Assembly: GCF_024810105.1 (NCBI RefSeq)
Contig: NZ_JANUDX010000007.1
Location: 167,562-231,561 of the forward strand
Direction of reading: 5' to 3'
Source of the DNA: Stenotrophomonas sp. BIGb0135
Lineage (GTDB): Bacteria; Pseudomonadota; Gammaproteobacteria; Xanthomonadales; Xanthomonadaceae
DNA: 64,000 nt
This document shows, in pieces, positions 57,352-64,000 of the stretch (the first letter of the stretch is position 1; every line of letters begins with the position of its first letter). Position numbers and translations under genes: made by a program. The notes under the pieces are model-generated. The model was given only the letters and a program-made list of their open reading frames with translations, searched no databases and was not told where the DNA came from.

Positions 57352-59396
57352 ACCTGCGCCAGGACCTGCTGGAACTCACCCCGGCCGCGTTGATGGCGCT
57401 GGCCAACCCGGGCTTCGTCAAGCGCGCGCAGAAGGACCTTGCCGCCGGGATGGCACCGGCGCTCGACATCGACGCCAGCGGCACCCTCACCGCCACCTAC
57501 GACGACGGCTGCGTAACGCGCCTGCCGGTGGGCTGCACCCTGCGTGATGCCCAGTGCAGCTGCACCGCCACGGCCATGTGCCGCCATCGGGTCACGCTGG
57601 TGCTGGCCTGGCAGGCGCAGGTGGCCGCCACCCTGCCGCCGCCTGCCACCGACCTCGCGCTCGACCACGGCCAGGCTGCATCCGACGCGGCCTGGAGCCC
57701 GGCCCAGTTCGACCTGCCGAGCCTGGCCGCCGTGCTGCCCCCCGGGGTGATGGACCAGGCCGAGCGACTACGCCAGGACGGTCCGGTGATCACCGTGTCC
57801 CCGTGGGCCGGCGCGGCCAGCCCGCCCGGCGCGCAGTTGCCGATGTGCAGCGTGCGCTTCTTTGCCCGCGGCTCCATCGCCCACGCGCGCTGCGATTGCC
57901 GCCAGGGCGGCAATTGCGCCCACGTCGTGCTCGCGGTGATGGCCTTCGCCCAGGCCGAGCGCCTCGGCCCGCTGCAGGCACCGCACACCCTGCAACTGCG
58001 CACGGCCGACGCCGCACCCGACGCCGCCAGTGGCTGGGACACCGCCGCGCAGGCGTTGCAGGCCGACATCGACGCGCTGCTGCTCTCGCTCTGGCTCGAC
58101 GGTGGCGCACAACCGCTGATCGCCGTGGCCGCGCGCATCCAGGCGCTGCGCACCCGCGCCCAGGCGCAGGGCTGGTGCTGGATCGATGACGCGCTGGCCG
58201 AGCTGCGCCAGCTGCTGCAGGCACGGCAGGCGCGCAGCACCCGGTTCGCGCCGCTGGCCCTGCTCGACCTGGTGGTGGGGCTGTGGGCCCGTCTGCAAGC
58301 GGCCGCGCAGCTGGCCCGGCAGGTGGCGCCCGCGCTGCCCGCCGCGCAGGTGCTGGGGATCGGGGTCAAGGGCGAGGTCGCGCTGGACCGCGTGCGTCTG
58401 GTCTCGCTTGGTGCCGCGCTGTGGGGCGATGAACGCGAGCAGGGCGCCACCGTGCTCTGGGCCGACCCGGATACCCAGTCGGTCACGGTGATGGCACGGC
58501 AGTGGCCACGGGAGGCGCAGGCACCCCTCCCGCTCGGCGAACGCCGCATCGCCGGGCATCCACTGCGCCAGCTGGCCGCCAGCCAGGTCGTCACCCAGCG
58601 CGCCACGCGCAGCGCCAACGGCACCGTCAGCGTCGCCGCCCAGCGCCAGCACACTGGCCTGCTGCCGCTGTCGCCCCGTGCCTGGGACGAACTGGGCGCA
58701 CCGTTGCGCCAGCCCGATCCGGCGGCCCTGGCCGCGCACCTGGCCCGGCAGCCGCCGGCATTCACCCAGCCGCGGCTGGCGGCAGCGGGTGTCGCCGGCG
58801 GTGCGCCGGCGGCTTTCCATGTCGTCCAGGTCGACGCGCTGCAGCCGGCACGGGTCGACTGGGATCCGATCACCCAGACCCTGCATGCCGACCTGGTCGC
58901 ACGCGACGGCCAGGGCATCGGCCTGCGCCTGCTGCATCCGCACCGCGCCGCCGCACCCGATGCGGTGGACGTGCTGGCCCGCGTGCTCGACGGCCACTAC
59001 GGCGCGTTGCGTGCGGTGGCCGGCAACGTCTGCCTGCAGGGCGGGGCACTGGTCATGCAACCCACCGCGCTGCTCACCGACACCCAGGCGGTGGTCCCGC
59101 AGGTCCACCCGCCCGTTGCAGCGCTGCCCTTGCGCTCGGTGGCCGCCGCCGCATCGACGCCGCTGCTGGACACCCTCGAACACCTGTCGCTGCTGCTGCA
59201 GCAAGGCCTTCGCCACCAGCACGGCGGCGACTGGGAGCGCGTGCAGGACCAGGCCCACTGCCTGCGGCTGGCCGGTTACCGCCAGGCGGCTGCCCAGCTC
59301 GGCCAACTGCGCGCGGCGCTGGTACCCGCGCGGCGGCCGACGCTGCTGCAGCACGTGTCGGCGCTGGCCGTGCTGGTGCGGGACCTGTCTGCATGA
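57348..59396 (+). CDS. SWIM zinc-finger protein (YehQ-like)
   Basis: This 682-aa protein starts at ATG 57348. The SWIM motif CxCx(n)CxH is seen as CSCTATAMCRH at residues 70-80, and a second zinc-like CDCRQGGNCAHVVLAV lies near 182. The long remaining part has repeated Ala/Gln-rich helices and no family I recognise. SWIM domains bind DNA or proteins. In E. coli the homologous genes sit next to yehP. It closes the operon; the next gene begins 65 bases later. Confidence 0.85.
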   Translation: MNLRQDLLELTPAALMALANPGFVKRAQKDLAAGMAPALDIDASGTLTATYDDGCVTRLPVGCTLRDAQCSCTATAMCRHRVTLVLAWQAQVAATLPPPATDLALDHGQAASDAAWSPAQFDLPSLAAVLPPGVMDQAERLRQDGPVITVSPWAGAASPPGAQLPMCSVRFFARGSIAHARCDCRQGGNCAHVVLAVMAFAQAERLGPLQAPHTLQLRTADAAPDAASGWDTAAQALQADIDALLLSLWLDGGAQPLIAVAARIQALRTRAQAQGWCWIDDALAELRQLLQARQARSTRFAPLALLDLVVGLWARLQAAAQLARQVAPALPAAQVLGIGVKGEVALDRVRLVSLGAALWGDEREQGATVLWADPDTQSVTVMARQWPREAQAPLPLGERRIAGHPLRQLAASQVVTQRATRSANGTVSVAAQRQHTGLLPLSPRAWDELGAPLRQPDPAALAAHLARQPPAFTQPRLAAAGVAGGAPAAFHVVQVDALQPARVDWDPITQTLHADLVARDGQGIGLRLLHPHRAAAPDAVDVLARVLDGHYGALRAVAGNVCLQGGALVMQPTALLTDTQAVVPQVHPPVAALPLRSVAAAASTPLLDTLEHLSLLLQQGLRHQHGGDWERVQDQAHCLRLAGYRQAAAQLGQLRAALVPARRPTLLQHVSALAVLVRDLSA

Positions 59397-59461
59397 TCCC
59401 TCCCTGGCCACGCATTGACCTATGCTGCAGGCATGCCTTCTTCCGTTGCCCCCAGGTGATC

Positions 59462-61678
59462 ATGCCCGCACGCCGTCCCCCGGCCCGACTGCCCGCCATC
59501 CACCGCCTTGGCCTGCGCCTGGCCGGCATCGCGCTGGCGCTGCTCGCAAGCACCACCAGCGCGGCCGCGCAGGACAGCTTCGATCGCTGCCTGGCCACCC
59601 TGCAACCGCAGGCGCTCAAGCAGGGCATCAGCGCGACCGGCTTCAGCCGCCTCACCGCCGGCCTCACCCCGGACCTGAGCGTGCTGCCGCTGCTCGATGC
59701 GCAGCCGGAATTCACTACGCCGCTGTGGGATTACCTGGCCGCGCTGGTGGACAGCCAGCGTGTCGACGATGGGCGCGCCTTGCTGGTCCAGCACCGCGAT
59801 CTACTGGACCGCGTGTCCGCCCAGTACGGCGTCGACCCTGCCACCATCGTCGCGGTCTGGGGCGTGGAGAGTGACTACGGCCGCGTGTTCGGCAAGCGCC
59901 CGCTGCTGCAGTCGCTGGCCACGCTGTCGTGCAACGGCCGCCGGCAGCCCTTCTTCCGTGGCGAACTGCTGGCCCTGCTCAAGCTGCTCGACGCTGGCGA
60001 CCTGCAGGCCGATGGCCTCACCGGTTCCTGGGCCGGGGCCTTCGGGCATACCCAGTTCATGCCCTCCACGTATGCGCGCATCGCGGTAGACGGCGATGGC
60101 GACGGTCGCCGCGACCTGGTCGCCAGCATCCCCGACGCGCTGGCCTCCACCGCCAACTACTTGGCCAAGGCCGGGTGGCGTACCGGCCAGCCGTGGGGCA
60201 TCGAGGTCACGCTCCCGCCCGGTTTCAACGCGGCCGTGGCCGGCCGCACCCGGCGCCAGCCGCTGGCCAGTTGGCGCGCGCTGGGCATCGTCCCGGTCGG
60301 CGGCGGCGCCCTGGCGCCGGCGGGCCTGCCCGCCGACAGCAACGCCGCGCTGCTGCTGCCCACGGGCGCCAACGGCCCGGCCTGGCTGGTGTTCCGCAAC
60401 TACGACGCGATCTACGCCTACAACGCCGCCGAAAGCTACGCCTTGGCCATTGCCACGCTGGCCGACCGCCTGCGTGGCGGCAGGGGCACCGTGGCGGCCT
60501 GGCCCACCGACGATCCCGGCATCGGCCGTCGCGAGCGCCGTGAACTGCAGACCCTGCTGCTCGCCCGCGGGCATGACATCGGTGCCGCCGACGGCATGGT
60601 CGGCACCGCTACCCGTCGCGCCATCCAGGTTGAGCAGCAGCGCCTGGGCTGGACCACCACCGACGGCCGCGCCGGCCAACGCATCCTCACCGCCCTGCGC
60701 AGCGCCCCTCCCATCAAGACCCCGTCGACCGCCATGCCCGCATCCACCGTGTTCACCCTGCCGCCCAACCACGCCCGCCTGATGCAGTCCCCGGCCGGTC
60801 CCAGCGCCGCGCTGCCCAAGGTCGATGGCCTGAGCCTGGGCACCGTGCAGGGCTTCCCCGCGTGGAAGGTCGAGACCCCGTTCGCCACCGCCGCCATCGC
60901 AGTGTTCGGTGGGCAACTGCTGTCCTACGTCCCCAAGGGGGGCCAGGACGTGTTGTGGCTGTCGCCCACCGCGCAGGCACTGCCCACCCCGATCCGCGGC
61001 GGCAGCCCGGTCTGCTGGCCGTACTTCGGCCGCCAGGGGCAGGGCACCGACGTGCCCTCGCACGGCTTCGTGCGCACCCTGCCGTGGACCCTGAAGGACG
61101 CGCGCCGCGATGCCGATGGCACCGTCGTGCTCACCCTCGCCCCGCCCACGCTGGATTCTCTGGGCCTGCGCCTGCAGATGGAACTGCGCATCGGCCGCAC
61201 CCTGGAGCAGCGCCTGGTCACCGAGAACACCGGCGGCCAGCCGGTCAGCTTCACCCAGGCCCTGCACAACTACGTCCGGGTCGGCGATGCCACCCGCGTC
61301 GACGTGCAGGGGCTTGATGGCTTGACCTACCTGGACAAGTTCGAGGACTACGCCACCCCGCGCGTCCAGCAGGGCGACTGGAACCTGCGCGACCCGCGCG
61401 ACCCCGGTCGCAGCGATCGCATCTATACCCAGGCCGGTGGCCACTACATCCTCAAGGATCCCACCCTCAAGCGGCGCATCGAGATCAGCACCCAGGGCAG
61501 CCGCACGCTGGTCGCCTGGAACCCGGGCGAAGCGGGGGCGGCCAAGATGGCCGACGTCGGCAGCGGCTGGCGCAATTACGTCTGCCTGGAAGCGGCCAAT
61601 GCCGGCCCGGACGTGGTCACCCTGGCCCCGGGCGCACGCCATGTACTGCAGCAGACCCTGCGCCTGCTGCCACTGTAA
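59462..61678 (+). CDS. Lytic murein transglycosylase (MltB type) fused to D-hexose-6-phosphate mutarotase
   Basis: This 738-aa frame holds two different enzymes. Residues about 1-38 are a signal peptide (LRLAGIALALLASTTSAAAQ). Residues 40-350 are an MltB/SLT_2 catalytic domain with the catalytic Glu136 in VWGVESDYGRVFG, followed by GAFGHTQFMPSTYARIA. A peptidoglycan-binding domain (355-405, LLARGHDIGAADGMVGTATR) is next. From about 425 the protein is an aldose-1-epimerase-like YeaD domain: FATAAIAVFGGQLLSYVPKG, SPVCWPYFGRQGQGTDVPSH and GFVRTLPWTL. No stop separates them. An internal ATG at 60734 could start the mutarotase alone. One enzyme is periplasmic and the other normally cytoplasmic, so the fusion is probably two genes with a lost stop. 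Confidence 0.8.
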   Translation: MPARRPPARLPAIHRLGLRLAGIALALLASTTSAAAQDSFDRCLATLQPQALKQGISATGFSRLTAGLTPDLSVLPLLDAQPEFTTPLWDYLAALVDSQRVDDGRALLVQHRDLLDRVSAQYGVDPATIVAVWGVESDYGRVFGKRPLLQSLATLSCNGRRQPFFRGELLALLKLLDAGDLQADGLTGSWAGAFGHTQFMPSTYARIAVDGDGDGRRDLVASIPDALASTANYLAKAGWRTGQPWGIEVTLPPGFNAAVAGRTRRQPLASWRALGIVPVGGGALAPAGLPADSNAALLLPTGANGPAWLVFRNYDAIYAYNAAESYALAIATLADRLRGGRGTVAAWPTDDPGIGRRERRELQTLLLARGHDIGAADGMVGTATRRAIQVEQQRLGWTTTDGRAGQRILTALRSAPPIKTPSTAMPASTVFTLPPNHARLMQSPAGPSAALPKVDGLSLGTVQGFPAWKVETPFATAAIAVFGGQLLSYVPKGGQDVLWLSPTAQALPTPIRGGSPVCWPYFGRQGQGTDVPSHGFVRTLPWTLKDARRDADGTVVLTLAPPTLDSLGLRLQMELRIGRTLEQRLVTENTGGQPVSFTQALHNYVRVGDATRVDVQGLDGLTYLDKFEDYATPRVQQGDWNLRDPRDPGRSDRIYTQAGGHYILKDPTLKRRIEISTQGSRTLVAWNPGEAGAAKMADVGSGWRNYVCLEAANAGPDVVTLAPGARHVLQQTLRLLPL

Positions 61679-61708
61679 TTCCATCAACGGCCTCTCAAGG
61701 AAAGAGTC

Positions 61709-62482
61709 ATGACCGAGACCCAGTGGTACTACGCCGATATCGGCCAGCAGCGGCAGGGCCCGCTGCCCACAGGCGCCTTGCGACGCCTGCACCAGGAGGG
61801 CGCGGTCGATATCGATACCGTGGTCTGGTGCGAGGGCATGCCGCAGTGGAAGCCGCTGCACAGCGTGGCCGAGCTGTCCCGGGCAGAGCCGGAACCGCCA
61901 CCGCCACAGGTGCTGGCACCGGCATGGGAACCAGCATCGGCATCGGCGCATGATCCCTACGCCGCCCCGGCCTCCAGCCTGGCGCCCGGCAACGGTGGCG
62001 GGTGGGCCGCGCCGGATGCCAGCCAGCAGGCCTACGCCGCGTTCGTGGGCAGCAATTTCCCGGTGTACCGGCGCAAGTGGCGGCTGGACCGGCCCGGCCA
62101 CAACGCCAGCGGCTGGCACTGGCCCGCGTTCCTGTTCGGGGCCTTCTGGATGCTGTACCGGCGCATGTATGCCGTGGCGGCCGGCTGGATCGCAGCCCTG
62201 GTCGGCCTGTCTTTCCTGGAAGCCCTCGTGAATGCCAGCAGCGCGCTGTCCACTGCGATCACCTTCGGTGCCAGCGCCACCGCCGGTGCCCTGGGCAACC
62301 ATCTCTACCTGCGCCACGCCGACCGCATCATCGCCCAGGCCCGCGCCACGCACCGCGACAACACGCAGGCCCTGCACGCCGAGCTGGCCGCCCGCGGCGG
62401 CACCCGCTGGTCGGCGGTGGTGCTGGGGTTGCTTGCCTACGTCGCCGTGCTCGGTGGCCTGAGCTTCCTGTTCGACAGTTGA
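61709..62482 (+). CDS. GYF_2 and DUF2628 membrane protein
   Basis: The protein has 257 aa. The N-terminal 50 residues are a GYF_2 domain (WYYADIGQQRQGPLPTGALR and VVWCEGMPQWKPLHSVAEL). A Pro/Ala linker follows. A DUF2628 region contains VYRRKWRLDRPGHNASGWHW and PAFLFGAFWMLYRRMY, with several membrane helices to the C-terminus. Such proteins are common in Xanthomonadaceae and their role is unknown. The ATG at 61709 follows AAGGAAAGAGTC. It is convergent with the BenE gene, leaving 7 bases. Confidence 0.82.
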   Translation: MTETQWYYADIGQQRQGPLPTGALRRLHQEGAVDIDTVVWCEGMPQWKPLHSVAELSRAEPEPPPPQVLAPAWEPASASAHDPYAAPASSLAPGNGGGWAAPDASQQAYAAFVGSNFPVYRRKWRLDRPGHNASGWHWPAFLFGAFWMLYRRMYAVAAGWIAALVGLSFLEALVNASSALSTAITFGASATAGALGNHLYLRHADRIIAQARATHRDNTQALHAELAARGGTRWSAVVLGLLAYVAVLGGLSFLFDS

Positions 62483-62489
62483 TCCCGGC

Positions 62490-63680
62490 TCAGCCCTGGC
62501 GCGTGCGTGGGCGCAGCGCCAGCAGGCAGATCGCGCCGGCCACCAGGCCCCAGAATGCCGACCCGATCCCGACCAGCGACACCCCCGAGGCGGTGACCAG
62601 GAACGTCACCAGCGCCGCCTCGCGGTCGGCCTCCTCCCGCAGTGCCATCGACAGGCTGTTGGCGATGGTCCCAAACAACGCGATGCCGGCCACGCAGGCC
62701 ACCAGTTCCTTGGGGAAGGCGGCGAACACCGCCGCCACCGTCGCCCCGAACAGACCCACCACGATATAGAAGGCCCCGGCCGCCACCGCGGCCGTATACC
62801 GCCGGGCCGGGTCCTCGTGCGCCTCGCGGCCCATGCAGATCGCCGCCGTGATCGCCGCCAGGTTCAGCCCATAGGCGCCGAACGGTGCCAGCAACGTATT
62901 GGCCACCCCGATCCAGCCGATCACCGGCGAGATCGGCGTGTCGTAGCCCGACGCGCGGATCACCGCCACCCCGGGGATGTTCTGCGACGCCATGGTCACC
63001 ACGAACAGGGGCAGCGCGATGCCGATCACCGCCGGCCACGACAGGGTCGGCCAGGTGAACGCCGGCGTGGCCAGTTCAAGGCGCACCGCCTGCAGGTGCA
63101 GCAGCCCCTGCGCCGCCGCCACCAGGATGCCCACCAGCAGGGTGGCGATGACCGCATAGCGTGCGAACAGGCGCCGACCCACCAACCACGTGACGAACAT
63201 CGCCAATGCCATCCCCAGCTGCGTCTGCATGGACACGAAGACATCCAGCCCGAACCGAAGCAGTACGCCGGCAAGCATGCCCGCGGCCAGCGCCATCGGC
63301 ACCCGGCGCATGACGCGCGCGAACAGGCCGGAGAAGCCGGCGATCATCCCCAGCACCGCAGCAAGCACGAACGCACCGATCGCATCGCTGTAGCCCACTG
63401 CACCGGCGCCTACCACCAGCATTGCCGCCCCTGGGGTGGACCATGCCGTCACCACCGGCACGCGGTAGCGCAGCGACAGTCCGATACAGGTGATGCCCAT
63501 GCCCAGTCCCAAGGCCCACATCCACGACGCGATCTGTGCCTGTGTCGCGCCCACCGCGCGGGCGGCCTGGAACACGATCACTGCCGAACTGGCGAAGCCC
63601 ACCAACACCGTGATGAAGCCGGCCATCAGCGCGGGCAACGACGCATCGCGCAACAACGAACGCTTGGGGAGGGCAGACAT
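62490..63680 (-). CDS. BenE-family benzoate/H+ symporter
   Basis: The protein is 396 aa from the ATG at 63678-63680 (MSALPKRSLLRDASLPALM). CAGGA lies nine bases upstream; ATGs at 63689 and 63710 have no such site. About 12 hydrophobic helices are seen. Family landmarks include LGMGITCIGLSLRYRVPVV, TAWSTPGAAMLV, MASQNIPGVAVIRASGYDTP and LLAPFGAYGLNLAAITAAIC. BenE proteins import benzoate with a proton. No benzoate catabolic genes lie in the window. It is the last gene before the right edge. Confidence 0.9.
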   Translation of the reverse strand: MSALPKRSLLRDASLPALMAGFITVLVGFASSAVIVFQAARAVGATQAQIASWMWALGLGMGITCIGLSLRYRVPVVTAWSTPGAAMLVVGAGAVGYSDAIGAFVLAAVLGMIAGFSGLFARVMRRVPMALAAGMLAGVLLRFGLDVFVSMQTQLGMALAMFVTWLVGRRLFARYAVIATLLVGILVAAAQGLLHLQAVRLELATPAFTWPTLSWPAVIGIALPLFVVTMASQNIPGVAVIRASGYDTPISPVIGWIGVANTLLAPFGAYGLNLAAITAAICMGREAHEDPARRYTAAVAAGAFYIVVGLFGATVAAVFAAFPKELVACVAGIALFGTIANSLSMALREEADREAALVTFLVTASGVSLVGIGSAFWGLVAGAICLLALRPRTRQG

Positions 63681-63813
63681 CGCATGCATTCCTGACGACA
63701 AGGGATGCATTGTTAGCAAGCCTTCGGCAGCACGCGCAACGCGCGTGCTGCCGCGCTTGTCGATGAGCAGCACGCACGGATGACGCGTTGATGAAAAAGA
63801 TCGACGAAAACGC

Positions 63814-63841
63814 TTGACGAATTTTCAGAAGTCTTTAGTAT
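63814..63841 (+). promoter_or_regulatory. Sigma-70 promoter, upstream of two
   Basis: TTGACG at 63814-63819 is followed after 16 bases by TAGTAT at 63836-63841. The DNA before it is A-rich (GAAAAAGATCGACGAAAACG), like an UP element. It reads toward the right edge. Confidence 0.6.
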
Positions 63842-63920
63842 TCGCTCCCTCGCTGTGACGCGGTCTTCACCCCGGTGAACACCCACCCGCAGCGACGGCA
63901 ACACGCTTCGAAAGAAGGTG

Positions 63921-63949
63921 TTGACGGAAACGAAAAGCCTGACATAATA
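63921..63949 (+). promoter_or_regulatory. Sigma-70 promoter, downstream of two
   Basis: TTGACG at 63921-63926 is followed after 16-17 bases by CATAAT/ATAATA at 63943-63949. Two tandem strong promoters without a nearby start codon are typical of rRNA or tRNA operons, so a stable-RNA operon may begin just right of the window. That is inference. Confidence 0.65.
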
Positions 63950-64000
63950 GGCGGCTCGCAACGACGAAAGCCTCTCGGGGCAAACGACGAAGCGGCATCG

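Larger units (their letters stand above)
63681..64000. other. Non-coding right edge with tandem promoters
   Basis: This 320-base stretch holds no credible gene. A minus-strand frame of 82 codons exists but has no family features or ribosome site. The base composition is more AT-rich than the genes around it. Two promoter-like sequences reading rightward are listed separately. Confidence 0.6.

Noticed and set aside
59801..62377. 858-codon minus-strand frame opposite the transglycosylase-mutarotase gene
   Set aside because: It is a shadow; the plus strand has catalytic motifs, and this one has none.
63713..63961. 82-codon minus-strand frame at the right edge
   Set aside because: It overlaps the tandem promoters, has no ribosome site and no family likeness.

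Overview
The window is GC-rich, densely coding bacterial chromosome from a gammaproteobacterium of the Xanthomonadaceae, most likely Stenotrophomonas. The pointers are the gene content (mla operon ending in mlaA, compact recCBD, egtBD, an AaeXAB-like efflux operon), the codon composition, and two GTAG-headed palindromic repeats of the SMAG/REP type known from Stenotrophomonas maltophilia. The genus assignment is inference. I see no rRNA or tRNA gene, insertion sequence, integrase or CRISPR array. The last 200 bases carry tandem strong promoters pointing out of the window.

Layout. 1-2300: a GNAT acetyltransferase and three tandem phage-tail-collar (Mdp-like) proteins, divergent from 2565-7844, a 1759-aa autotransporter built from Ig-like and Calx-beta repeats. 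7845-8421: two large inverted-repeat elements with a shared core, then a terminator. 8422-12548 (minus): mlaFEDCB-mlaA, retrograde phospholipid transport. 12755-21659 (plus): recC-recB-recD with overlapping stop/start codons. 21673-30805: an accessory stretch. It holds an AraC-type regulator, a five-gene run with two DUF2589 proteins, a secreted protein with an internal duplication, a GH24 endolysin-like lysozyme, two membrane proteins, a 2OG-Fe(II) oxygenase, and an exported toxin-like protein followed by a small ORF. 30993-36153 (minus): MarR regulator, DUF1656, HlyD, NodT and FUSC proteins, an AaeXAB-like efflux operon with a visible operator palindrome. 36315-36917: folE. 37012-42559: a three-gene SMC complex (JetA/MksF, JetB/MksE, JetC/MksB) with no JetD nuclease. 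42581-43116: about 27 copies of a 19-20 bp minisatellite. 43120-44044: a TauE/SafE permease bracketed by GTAG palindromes. 44086-48203: a YchJ-like protein, a GGDEF diguanylate cyclase, and egtB-egtD for ergothioneine. 48219-59396: a YehI/L/M/P/Q-like operon (WGR-DUF4132, MoxR AAA+, DUF5682, VWA, SWIM), preceded by a decayed copy of its first gene. The surviving first gene carries an apparent single-base frameshift. 59462-63680: a lytic transglycosylase joined in frame to a hexose-6-phosphate mutarotase, a GYF/DUF2628 protein, and a BenE transporter.

The most interesting units are the MoxR-VWA-SWIM operon with its broken and duplicated WGR/DUF4132 gene, the JetABC operon that ends in a minisatellite where jetD would be expected, the DUF2589 cluster, the transglycosylase-mutarotase fusion, and the paired inverted repeats whose arms differ while their core is conserved. 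All functional statements rest on motif recognition by eye; no database search was run.
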